From NCBI RefSeq assembly GCF_014216315.1, contig NZ_CP045702.1, positions 868,001 to 932,000 of the forward strand: a stretch of DNA of 64,000 bases, read 5' to 3'. This DNA comes from Streptomyces finlayi (GTDB lineage Bacteria > Actinomycetota > Actinomycetes > Streptomycetales > Streptomycetaceae). Under the pieces are notes generated by a model. That model had not been told where the DNA came from and made no database searches. It saw nothing but the letters and a program-made list of their open reading frames with translations. Below, piece by piece: positions 34,601 to 42,710 of the stretch; position 1 is the first letter of the stretch; the number at the start of each line of letters is the position of its first letter. Made by a program: the position numbers and the translations under genes.

Positions 34601-35722
34601 ACGTACCTGGTGCCCGGACTCGCGCGTCTGCTCCCACAACTCCCTGACCAGTTCGGGCCGGGTCTCGGCGTAGTCCACGATCAGAAGTACCGGCTGCTGG
34701 ACCATGCGCAGCGCCCGCAGTCCCTGCGGCTTGCGGAGGACCTGGCCCGCTGTCCAGCCCCGGTCCCGCATCCGCGCCGTCAACTGCCGAGCCAGCCGGG
34801 TCTTGCCCTGCCCTCCTGGGCCCGTGAGCACACGGGCGGCCGGGGCGCCGTCGGGGTCCGCCAGACACCAGCGCTCCAGGTCGGCGAGCGTGTCCTCTCT
34901 GCCGTGGAACGACACCACCTCTGCGTCAGCCCGCAGCAACATGGTGGGAGAGGACACCTCCAGCCTCGGCGGTGCCGGCTCCAGCAGCCCGGCCAGCTCG
35001 GCCGGTTCGAGCTGAGGGGCGGCCGGGACCGCCTCGCGGAGCACTGTACGGAAACCGGCGCAGGCCAGCAGGTCTTCGCTGCGGGTGTATGTCAGCCGGG
35101 TACCCCGGTCTGGCCTCCGGTCCTCGGACACCACGCCGAGCAGCAGCTTCGCGTCCGACAGCAGGACGGCCGCGCCCGACATCCCGGACCAGTGGGTGGT
35201 CTGGCGAGCGGTCTCGTGGTCGAGGCCAGCAGTGTTGTACGGCGGCAGGCCGATATCGTCGAGAATCTCGAAGGACTCACCGCCACCGTGTGGTCTGACC
35301 CTGCCGATCAGGGTCACCCGACCGCGGTTGATCACCATCTCCTGGCCCCGGCCGGCCACGGCCCGCTGCATCCGCGGGTAGCCCGTGGCGGCGACGGCCA
35401 CTTCGGTGCCACTCGTCGCACAGCGTCCCCAGCGCTGCGGACGCCGGCCTCGGGCCCCCCGCAGTGTGCCGGGTGGCATCCAGCCCCCGACCTCGGCCGG
35501 GATCTCCAGCAGAGCTGCATCCACGCCGTCATCGTCGAGTCCCCGCCACCTTACGACCGCGGGGTAGCGCACGTCCGACTCCGCAAGCGCCACGGTCACC
35601 TCCCCCGGGGCATGGGGCGACGGGACCACATGCGCCGCCGTCAGCACGAGCCGCGGCGCGATCAGATAACCACTGCCGAAGCCCGCCACACTGCGGACCT
35701 GGACGACATGCCCCTCCTCCAC
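31670..35722 (-). CDS. Trypsin-like protease / P-loop NTPase / TPR protein (STAND-like conflict protein)
   Basis: This 1350-residue three-part protein starts with a trypsin-like serine protease: His31 (LTAAHVV), Asp68 (GVDAALLE) and Ser182 (HWSGMSGAAVLL). There is no signal peptide, so it acts in the cytoplasm. Residues about 272-460 form a P-loop NTPase with GPGGQGKT at 301-308 and Walker B LLIVDY at 346-351. The remaining 800 residues are helical repeats of TPR type. Proteases fused to STAND-like NTPases and TPR sensors fit predicted biological conflict or antiphage systems, with the TPRs sensing and the protease acting. It starts 15 bases after the trypco2 gene. Confidence 0.88.
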   Translation of the reverse strand: MEEGHVVQVRSVAGFGSGYLIAPRLVLTAAHVVPSPHAPGEVTVALAESDVRYPAVVRWRGLDDDGVDAALLEIPAEVGGWMPPGTLRGARGRRPQRWGRCATSGTEVAVAATGYPRMQRAVAGRGQEMVINRGRVTLIGRVRPHGGGESFEILDDIGLPPYNTAGLDHETARQTTHWSGMSGAAVLLSDAKLLLGVVSEDRRPDRGTRLTYTRSEDLLACAGFRTVLREAVPAAPQLEPAELAGLLEPAPPRLEVSSPTMLLRADAEVVSFHGREDTLADLERWCLADPDGAPAARVLTGPGGQGKTRLARQLTARMRDRGWTAGQVLRKPQGLRALRMVQQPVLLIVDYAETRPELVRELWEQTRESGHQVRLLLLARSLGSWATRATGYLPETRLHALDPGAGGRERAFRMAAQDLARRLAEVSVPGVADVDWPGLADSLRYDRPGAHSSSAAGTHPHATPDDHPSTTPVAETALTVQMAALAALLRFARIPDRNDGPLEARLLAHEKTYWVDAAGGRGLGARDTDLLEQAVAAAVLCPAQNGPEARATIAQLLPDEPTRAANVVAWLRDVYPPPQGRHWGRLEPDRLAEFHASEQVVRERELLPKLFASAPDHQRVQILTVLARSAVTHANEGRAREAHHVIKRLRAVLRNVPDQVPLTAAMLRAHADALPRQTHVLRDYVLDVARRLDRLCGAAGDGPQALRDRAWALHNLAERHLAVGAWTDAAAAAKGAATLRQRLADDGTTTHRTEWADSLLVLSRASLNTGCLTEAHLAGVRALGLYRELAAENGEEREKRESGLVRALLNLSSVVWRVDPSAIPFDQIAQSDAHTDEAVRRARQLAALQPDLDPLLLVAALTERGTNLWRLSRHTESLPLSEEALETSRRLATENPDAWIAHLADALRGLALAYSSASRPPAESAALQREAIALLRPLAKDLPEVHQPTLAQTLHNLAWDQFDDGEHEAALETAGEAVDLRRARARDEARAGVSGLARAVSTRATFQARLGDHRTAVEGFDEALRIYTGSALPLSASDMFRQSAVALRLVSSYDVLGRAADALATLDDALAVRRRLSTYAPSLYTESHATGLHNGSDLFWRNDRPVAARILLRQALLQYRRLARDGEGRQGLAFCLHDLGTSYATSWATADRAVPVLREAYELRVALSADDPGPEHESALADTCAGLGHALLRTSRFPAAAHVAEHEVHLRKRLLALGEEQHERPLCHALLRLADAQAMADRPTIAWSAALEAERACQTLATRPGEPPDDTAWLLYRLGGTLSLAGRHDIRRAARGLAPARRAVRLYRRAVDRDPSAQADLNYAVAGLARVLDRLGRHDEAADVRLRRAV

Positions 35723-35737
35723 CGCTCCGCCGCCGAA

Positions 35738-36046
35738 CTACTCGACGTCGCCCACGGCCACGCTCTCGCCGCCGCGCTGTTCCGGATTCAGGCGCAGGGT
35801 CAGGCGCTGGAGGGACCGGGCTGAACGCTCCCCGCGGGCGTTGGCTTCCACAACCCCGAATCGCAGCGCCCCGCCGCCGTTCCGCGTCCGCACCAGTTCG
35901 ATCTCGAACTCCGCGGTGATTTCGCCGAGGACGAAACGCAGTTGGGAGTCCTGGCCACGTCGCTGCGCCTCTGACAACTGGTCGCGCAGCACGTCGATGG
36001 CGTCAGCCAGATCCAACCAGTCCTCGTTGTGCTCGTCGCGCCCCAC
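35738..36046 (-). CDS. Trypsin-co-occurring domain protein (trypco2 family)
   Basis: This 102-residue protein starts at GTG 36046 with GGAGG upstream. It reads DWLDLADAIDVLRDQLSEAQRRGQDSQLRFVLGEITAEFEIELVRT...LRFGVVEANARGERSARSLQRLTLRLNP. The N-terminal helix followed by beta strands is the pattern named trypco2 because it co-occurs with trypsin-like proteases in predicted conflict loci. The role is unknown; a regulator or substrate of the protease is the usual proposal. It is first in the operon with the protease/NTPase/TPR gene. Confidence 0.8.
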   Translation of the reverse strand: MGRDEHNEDWLDLADAIDVLRDQLSEAQRRGQDSQLRFVLGEITAEFEIELVRTRNGGGALRFGVVEANARGERSARSLQRLTLRLNPEQRGGESVAVGDVE

Positions 36047-36321
36047 GCCTCAGCCTCCGTTGCCCGAACCAATAACCCCGAGGTGCCTCATTGTCGCCCC
36101 CACACCGACGGATGGACACCGTTTTCCTATGCCTGCTTCGCAGCCGGGTTGGATGGCTGTCGGGGTTCCGGACGCCCGCGAAGCGGCTCTCGGCGAAGGA
36201 CATCGCGTGCCGCGGCGATGGCCGATGACACGGCGGTCGAGGCTCCAGGACACCTTCCGGACTTCCGGGTCCATTCGCATTTTTCGCATTTTTTCGACTC
36301 AGCGAGCCGTTCCGGGCCGGC

Positions 36322-38388
36322 ATGTTCCCTCATGATCTGGTCGAGTACCAGGTCCACCGCTCGATCAATCAGACGTTCACCCCGTCGGCCGCGACCATGG
36401 TCGCCCCGGTCGCCCCGGGTACCACGTCGTTCACAGACACCTCGGCCACGCCGACGAAGGCGGACGACGCGGACCCGTTCGGCCGCGCGTACTACTACAT
36501 GGTCGCGGTCAAGACGAAGGACCGCCAGGTCCTCGGCGCCCAGACCCAACTGGTGAGGCTCCCCAAGGCCGGGCGTACGACGAAGGTGCTGTCAGCTTCG
36601 GCGGACACCACCCTGTCCTCGGCCGAACCAGCCCTCGCCCATGACACCCTGACCGAGGGCGGCCCGCAGTCCTGGATCTCGGCGGGCAACAACTCTCTCA
36701 CCTACGGTGACACCCGGGCGCTGCTGAAGTCTCCCCAGCTCGACATCCCCGCCACCGCACGCGTGCTGGATGCGACGGTACGACTGTGGGGCACCCAGAC
36801 CAACCAGGAGAACCCAGGCGCCGTCTACGAACTCCGCCCGCTGACACGGGACTTCGACGAGACCGCCACCTGGGCGAAGGCCAACGCGACCACCGCCTGG
36901 ACGGCCCCGGGTGGTGATATCGGTGCCGTCGTGTCCGACAACGGGTCCAAGACCAACGACCCGGCCCGCCACGACTGGAACGTCACCTCACTCGCCCAGT
37001 CCTGGGTGACCACCCCGACGTCCCAGAAGGGCGTCGCCATCAAGATGGCCGATGAGACCGCGAAGCAGGAACGCACCCTGTTCCTGTCCTCCGAAGGCGC
37101 CGAGCCCAAGCTCCACCCCAAGATCGTCGTCACGTACATCGACTCGACCACGGCCTCGACGTACTTCGCGCCGCAGACCCCGGCCCGGATGACGCCGAAC
37201 ACCACGTACACGGTGGACTTCAACCTCACCAACACCACCACGACCACGTGGAAGGCCACCGACCAGGTCCTCACCTACAAGTGGGCGCTCCCGGACGGCA
37301 CCGACGTCACCAACGGCGGCAACCAGATCCAGACCGCCCTGCCCCGCGACGTCGATCCCGGTGACTCGGTCAGCCTCCAGGCCCAGGTGAAGACCCCGAT
37401 CAACTCCGACTCGGGCAACAAGCGCACCGACTACGCGCTGACCTGGGACGTCTTCAACAAGACCAACAGCACCTGGGTCTCCGGCACCGCCGGCATCCCG
37501 GGCCTGAAGCAGAACGTCGCGGTGGAGGACCCGACCTCCAACCAGCTGGGCCTGGAGAAGTTCTACTCCTACGCGGGCAAGAACACCGGCGCCGGCTCGA
37601 CGGTCATGAACAACACGGCCTCCGGGAACAGCGTCTGGTGCTACAACGCGTTCTCCAACCCCGGCCGTGGCATCAGCACCTTCGCCCGCTTCTCCTACAA
37701 CACACTGGACACCTCCGACACCGTCCTCGGGCACGGCTGGTCCGGCCAACTGGCGGGACCCACCCGACTCGGCGCACCGCTGGAGTTCCACCCCAAGCCA
37801 CACCCGACCGAGGTCAAGCTCCCGGACGGTGACGGCACCACGCACATCTTCGCCAAGCAGCCCGATGGCAGCTGGAAGGCCCCGGCGGGTGTCCACTACA
37901 AGCTGGAAGCCAAGCCGGGGCTGGACTGCACCCCGCTGAAGGACCCGATCCCCGACGCCTGGACGATGACCCGTCCCGACGGGACACGGTTCCTGTTCGG
38001 CTGCGACGGCTACATGACGTCGGTCGTCGACAAGAACGGCAACACGCAGACCTACACGTACGAAGAGCGCAAGTCCAACAACAAGCCCACCAAGTTCCTG
38101 AAGTACATCACCGACCCGGCGGGCCGCCAGAGCCTCACCGTCGAGTACTACGCCAAGGGTGAGGCCGGCCCGAAGGTCGACGACCACGTCAAGTCGATGA
38201 CCGACATCTCCGGTCGCAAGGTCACCTTCGAGTATTCCGACAAGGGGCTGCTCACCAAGCTCACCGACGGCGCGGGCTCGGCCCAGCCCAAGGTCTTCGG
38301 GTTCGAGTACGACGCCACCCAGGGCAACAAGAACGTCAAGCTGGTCAAGGCCACCGACCCCCGGGGCAACGCGACCGACCTGCCAGCT
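36322..38388 (+). pseudogene. Rhs/YD-repeat toxin, 5'-truncated N-terminal fragment
   Basis: The frame begins inside a fibronectin-like segment (DLVEYQVHRSINQTFTPSAATMVAPV) without a signal peptide, so the true 5' end is gone. A DNRLRE-type domain follows (TTKVLSASADTTLSSA...HDWNVTSLAQSWVTTP). Then come a beta-sandwich region, a Rhs-type entry domain (LGHGWSGQLAGPTRLG) and the first YD repeats (GNTQTYTYEE). Near 38385 the frame breaks: coding continues one frame over in the next fragment, and most of the long YD-repeat cage expected of a 2000-3000 residue Rhs protein is missing. Confidence 0.8.
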
Positions 38389-38395
38389 GTCGAAG

Positions 38396-40015
38396 GTGGA
38401 GGAGAAGTCGGGCAGCACGGTCAAGAACACGACCGCGCTGGACTACGACATCAACGGCAACATCACCAGCTCCACCCACGATCTGACCTGGTCGAAGATC
38501 GAGTACGACATCCGGGACAAGATCTCCGAGGTCACCAACGCCGACTCACCCACGGCCGGCGCCCAGCAGGTCTTCACCCAGACCTACACCGACCGGAACC
38601 AGCCGCTGAAGCAGACGAAGGCGAACGGCAACACCGTCGACTTCACCTACTTCCTCGACGGTCCGGCCAAGTCGGTGCTGGAGAAGACGTCGGCGGGAGC
38701 GGTGGTCGCCCGGCACGACCTGGAGTACGACCCGAACGGGAACCGCTCCAAGGACACCGCGAAGCTCATGAACGCCGACGACTCCTCGGCGTACCTGGAC
38801 ACCGTGTCCTCCTTCGAGTACGACCCGCAGGACAGGATCCGGAAGGTCACCAAGACCGGTGACGGTGCGGGGACGGAGTCCTACCAGTACGACGCCAACT
38901 CCAACGTGGTCAACCAGACGGTCGGCGGGCTCACCACGTCCTCGACTGGCGAGGTCGCCGACGGCGCGAACGCCATCTGGTACGCGGCCGAGGGCAACTG
39001 GGTCGACGCCGGACTCTCCGCGGCCGGCATGATCCCCTTCGCGGGCAGTGCCGTGACCGGGGCACGACTGGCGTCCAAGACCGTCAACGCCGTCGACGCC
39101 ATCTCCGACAGCGCCAAGGCCGCGGACAACGTGGCCGACACGGCGAAGGCCGCGGACACAGCAACCGACACCGCGAAGGCTGCACCCGCGGCCCCGGCCG
39201 CACCGAAGGACGCACCAGCGGCTACGCCGCAGGCGGCACCGAGCTGCAGGAACAGCTTCGTGCCGGGCACCAAGGTCGTAATGGCGGACGGGTCCACGAA
39301 GAACATCGAGGACCTCGACGTCGGTGAGCAGGTCCTGGCCACCGACCCGGAAACAGGCGACACCAGGGCCCGCGAAGTCACCGACACCCGCAACCACAAG
39401 AGCGACAAGCACCTGACCACCCTCACCGTCGACCCCGACGGCAAGGACGGCCAGGCCAAGCCGGGCACGATCACCTCAACCTCGGCACACCTCTTCTGGC
39501 TCCCGGACGCGGGCAAGTGGATCAAGGCCCAGCAGCTCAAGCCAGGCATGTGGCTCCAGACCTCAATGGGCACCTGGACCCAGATCACCGCGGTTGACGA
39601 CAGCCACCGCAGCGAACGAGTCCACAACCTCACCGTCGCCGGCGTCCACACCTACTACGCCATGGCGGGCGCCACACCAATCCTGGTTCACAACTGTGGG
39701 ACTGGGGCCGTCTCGAATAAGGTGATGGATGAGCATGTCCTCCCGAGGCATGACGCGAGTCACGCGGACTCCTGGAAATGGGCAGAGAAGTCAAAGTTCG
39801 AGGACTGGGTAACGCCGGACCATATCCGCAACTGGTCCAAGTTGGCGATGAGGAAGCCGATGGATAACATGAATCTCGGCACCGGCTCCGCCCACCGACA
39901 TGTCCTCAACATCAGAAGCAGCCACCCGATCGGCTACGACGCGGACGGGAACGACCTGTTCTCCGTTGCGGTGTGGGTGCGGAATGGTGCGGTCGAAAGC
40001 GTTCATCCGAACTGA
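38396..40015 (+). pseudogene. Rhs C-terminal fragment: YD repeats, HINT domain and RNase-like toxin tip
   Basis: The frame has 539 codons. YD repeats (residues 1-180, e.g. LEYDPNGNRSKD) are joined abruptly near 38940 to a pre-toxin segment (GEVADGANAIWYAAEGNWVDAGLSAAGMIPF). A low-complexity Ala/Asp stretch follows, then an intein-like HINT domain from Cys284 (SCRNSFVPGTKVVMADGST) to ILVHNC at 430-434. The last 105 residues are the toxin (DEHVLPRHDASHADSWKW...NMNLGTG...GYDADGNDLF...VESVHP). The His/Arg pattern and terminal beta hairpin suggest a BECR-type ribonuclease; that is inference. An immunity gene follows 11 bases later. Confidence 0.75.
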
Positions 40016-40026
40016 CGAGGTGCCTG

Positions 40027-40323
40027 ATGATCAATACCCAGGTGCGCACAGAGGGCGGCGAAATCGTGCTGCGCGGATCTCATGGACTGGATTGGATGAA
40101 AACTGTCCAGCACATAGATGAACACGAATTCCCGTTCTTGAGCAGTCTGCTACCGTACGCAGATACGATGTTCAATTCGCGACAGGCTGAGAGGCTTCGA
40201 CGAGAAATTTCCAGTCGGTCTGTCCGCGAGATTCTCGAGCAAGAGTCAATTACGGAGATCGAAAGACTCTGCCTGCAAGTGGAGAATGGATCACATCTCT
40301 ACCTGTGGTTCCTGGGCGACTAG
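40027..40323 (+). CDS. Predicted immunity protein for the Rhs toxin tip
   Basis: This 98-residue acidic soluble protein (MINTQVRTEGGEIVLRGSHGLDWMKTVQHIDEHEFPFLSSLLPYADTMF...) starts at ATG 40027 after GAGG. It begins 11 bases past the toxin stop, the usual place of an immunity gene. I recognise no named Imm family. GC content is lower than in the backbone. Its frame is intact although the Rhs delivery part is broken. Confidence 0.65.
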   Translation: MINTQVRTEGGEIVLRGSHGLDWMKTVQHIDEHEFPFLSSLLPYADTMFNSRQAERLRREISSRSVREILEQESITEIERLCLQVENGSHLYLWFLGD

Positions 40324-40330
40324 TACGCAG

Positions 40331-40354
40331 TTGCTGCGCTATATAGCGCAGCAA
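40331..40354. repeat. 24-base perfect palindrome
   Basis: TTGCTGCGCTAT is followed directly by its reverse complement ATAGCGCAGCAA, seven bases after the immunity-gene stop. A perfect palindrome with no loop and an AT centre is unusual in this GC-rich DNA. It may be a protein-binding or recombination site, or a terminator acting with the next hairpin. Confidence 0.7.
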
Positions 40355-40359
40355 AGGGA

Positions 40360-40394
40360 AGAAGCCCCGCCGGGCGTGACCTGGTGGGGCTTCT
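40360..40394. terminator. Hairpin terminator after the immunity gene
   Basis: AGAAGCCCC and GGGGCTTCT pair around a 17-base loop that can extend the stem. It probably ends transcription of the toxin-immunity module. Confidence 0.7.
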
Positions 40395-40604
40395 GCGTGC
40401 AGTGACGGCAGTAATTGACGTCTGAGCCGAGCGGCCTCAATACCGCGAACCATGCCGGCGGTCACCCGACCGCCTACGTGCCCAACCTGCCCGAAGGCGC
40501 GGCCCGCTATGCGACGGTCATGACCTCGGGATGCGGGCACTTCTTCCCGTCTGCCGGTTCGGGCACGGCCGGTAGCGCTCTTCGGGGGGTGCCGACCGCT
40601 CACG
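40395..40604. other. Junction region between island and stress genes
   Basis: These 210 bases hold no complete gene. The sequence runs from the Rhs terminator into a universal stress protein gene whose first half is absent, so the recombination or deletion point bounding the island probably lies here. Confidence 0.45.
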
Positions 40605-41207
40605 GTGCTGGAGGCGCAGTCGCGTGCCGCGGAGCTCATGGTCGTCGGGTCGCGGGGTATGGGAGGCTTCGTCGCGCTGCTGGTGGGGTCGACGGCCATG
40701 CACCTGGCAGCTCATGGGCGGTGCCCTGTACTGGTCGTGCGGGAGCGGGAGGAAGGCACCGGGCCGATCGTGCTGGGGGTCGACGGTTCCTCGGCCGGCG
40801 CGAAGGCGGTCGATTTCGCTTTCGCCGAGGCGGCCCTGCGCGGGGCCGACCTGGTTGCTGTGCATTCCTGGACCACCTGGAACGCCCCGCTGCCGGCGCC
40901 GCAGGACAAGGCAATGCCGTCCGCAAATGATCCGGGCACACTGGCCACGAGCGAGGAGCGTCTGCTGTCCGAGGCACTCGCCGGCCATCAGGACAAGTAC
41001 CCGGGCGTGAGCGTGAAGCGCAAGGTCGTGCACGGCGGGACGCGTGAGTCGCTGATCGACGCGAGCCTCACGGCCCAGCTGCTTGTGGTCGGTGCTCGCG
41101 GACGCGGCGGCTTCTCCGGCCTGCTGCTGGGGTCGGTGAGCCAGGCCATGCTGCATCATGCTCACTCCCCCGTGGCGGTGGTCCGAGGTATTGGCGGTAG
41201 CAGCTGA
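40605..41207 (+). CDS. Universal stress protein, N-terminally truncated
   Basis: Two UspA domains in tandem (about 290 residues) are normal in Streptomyces, but only 200 residues are present. The first domain keeps just its ATP-loop end (LMVVGSRGMGGFVALLVGSTAMHLAAHGRCPVLVV). The second domain is complete (PIVLGVDGSSAGAKAVDFAFAEAALRGADL ... VVGARGRGGFSGLLLGSVSQAMLHHAHSPVAVV). GTG 40605 is the first usable start and has no good ribosome site. It may be a pseudogene. Confidence 0.7.
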   Translation: MLEAQSRAAELMVVGSRGMGGFVALLVGSTAMHLAAHGRCPVLVVREREEGTGPIVLGVDGSSAGAKAVDFAFAEAALRGADLVAVHSWTTWNAPLPAPQDKAMPSANDPGTLATSEERLLSEALAGHQDKYPGVSVKRKVVHGGTRESLIDASLTAQLLVVGARGRGGFSGLLLGSVSQAMLHHAHSPVAVVRGIGGSS

Positions 41208-41443
41208 CCATGTGCCGAGGTGCCGCTTTGCCTTGCGCGCCCAGCACACCGCAGTCGCCGCGCAGCGGTCGTGAAACCCCTGGGGGCGGGGGATCTGCTG
41301 GGCTGGTCATGGTTCCTCCCTCCCCCCCGAGCGCATCGCGCACCGAGCAGACGGCTCCCGGAGTTCCGCAACCGGCACGTGAGGGCAGCAGCGGAGGACC
41401 GGGCTCGGAGCGACGTAGTCGAACTCCCCTGCGCGCCGCCGGA
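41208..41443. other. Region without recognised gene between usp and the Hsp20-like remnant
   Basis: Open frames here look like shadows. The usp gene and the minus-strand Hsp20-like remnant converge on it. No hairpin or operator stands out. Confidence 0.4.
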
Positions 41444-41635
41444 TCACGCCGGTGCGTTCCTCCATACCCCGGTGCCGAGTTCGGCGCCACCGGGAAGGGC
41501 AGACTGCATGAGCCGGTCCATGCGAGTGTGCGGTTCCTCAAGTTCACGGAAAGGGTCCGAAGGGGTCCCATGCTGGGAGAGAACCACACCCATGGTGATG
41601 GTGAGCAGGCAGCGTCGTCGGTCATTCTCCTTCAC
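41444..41635 (-). pseudogene. Hsp20-like small heat-shock protein, truncated to its N-terminus
   Basis: GTG 41635 overlaps the DUF1876 stop by four bases and opens a 63-codon frame, ...SQHGTPSDPFRELEEPHTRMDRLMQSALPGGAEL. The DPFRELEEPHTRMDRLM part matches the start of Streptomyces Hsp20 proteins. The alpha-crystallin domain is absent: a stop follows at 41444 and no frame downstream restores it. It is probably non-functional as a chaperone. Confidence 0.5.
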
Positions 41636-41934
41636 ACCTGATCCGGCAACGGCCAGCCGGTCTCCGGGCGATCCCTCCGCCCGGTCGAGGCCGCACCCAT
41701 GCTCTCGATGTCACGCTCAGCAACGTCCACCAGCTGCTGGCCCAGGTTGTGCAGGGCCCTGCCCGCCGCCAGCTCGTCACCGATCTCCGGCACATCCCTG
41801 TCCACCGGGTTCCTGTGCGCGTCTCCGTGCCCGGTCAGCTCCGTGGTTCCGGTGTCCAACACCACACGTGCCTTGGTCGTTCCCTCGTCCTCGAAGAGGT
41901 AGAGGCGAACCTTCCATTCCACGGTATGTGGCAT
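41632..41934 (-). CDS. DUF1876 protein (dsRBD-like small protein)
   Basis: This 100-residue protein reads MPHTVEWKVRLYLFEDEGTTKARVVLDTGTTELTGHGDAHRNPVDRDVPEIGDELAAGRALHNLGQQLVDVAERDIESMG. It is a clear member of the actinobacterial DUF1876 family, whose structure resembles a double-stranded-RNA-binding fold. ATG 41934 follows GAGGAGG. In Streptomyces and mycobacteria such genes cluster with universal stress and Hsp20 genes of hypoxia or dormancy regulons, as here; the biochemical role is unknown. Confidence 0.88.
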   Translation of the reverse strand: MPHTVEWKVRLYLFEDEGTTKARVVLDTGTTELTGHGDAHRNPVDRDVPEIGDELAAGRALHNLGQQLVDVAERDIESMGAASTGRRDRPETGWPLPDQV

Positions 41935-42710
41935 CACTGTCCTCCTCATCTCGGTGCGGAGCGCTGTGATGCGGTTGCGCTCCGCTCGTGGCCCCGCAGG
42001 TCCGCGGACGAGCCCAGGAGATCGTCTTCTTCGATACGGCGCCGGACCTGGTCGGCAAGAGCAGTCAGCTGTCCGGAGGCCCTCCCTGTGGCGCAAGGGG
42101 CGCCTGCACGCTGCGTGCCGCGGGCGGGAGCGCGGCAAGGTCGGCGGCGAACCTCTCCGACCCACTGCGCGTACCTTCTGTTCCGGGTCTCGACCCGCTC
42201 GGACGTACGCCTCAGTGGGTTCGCGCCCGTGGGCGGGTGCTTCTCCTGGTGAGGTCGGTGGGTGCGTGCGGCGGATCCTGTGCGCTCATGGTCTGGCCTC
42301 CAGCTGTTGCTGGTGCGTCCCCCCACCTCGTCTGCTTCCCTCACCACCCTCCAACGACGGCGGAGCCCGATCACGGGGCCGAAGGTCCCTGTCGACCGGC
42401 CACTCGTCCCACTGCTCGTCGCTCGTCACCGGTTTCCTCCTCGCCGAGTACGGCAAGCTCTGTCAGCCGTTCGGCCCTGCTACTCGCGGTGGGTTGTGGT
42501 GCTAGGGAAGGCCGCTGCGGTCAGTCGGCCCGGCAGACTTACGGTGCCGAGAGCCCGCACAGTCGCCGTTGGCCTCCCCCACCGGATCTACGCCTCCGTG
42601 AACATCACCGCCCTGCCAGGTCTCGTCGGGGGCCGGTCGGCATGGCCCGCAGTGCGGCCCGGCCCAGGCCGGGCGACTCTGGAGAGAGGCAGGCGTCGGG
42701 AGGAGTACCC
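41935..42710. other. Long region without a secure gene
   Basis: This 776-base stretch lies between DUF1876 and the acyl-CoA synthetase gene. On the minus strand a 47-codon frame (42429-42286, GTG after GGAGG, beginning VTSDEQWDEWPVDRDL) overlaps a 24-codon frame by ATGA. Neither resembles a known family, though the ribosome site is good. The rest looks like decayed coding sequence. It should contain the promoter of the five-gene operon that follows. Confidence 0.4.

Noticed and set aside
42286..42429. 47-codon minus-strand ORF with a good ribosome site
   Set aside because: There is no family resemblance or conserved neighbour, so it is described within the gene-poor region rather than called.
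41988..42710. Long 5' extension of the acyl-CoA synthetase frame
   Set aside because: The family N-terminus and a strong GGAGGAG site place the start at 42711; the upstream residues are low complexity.
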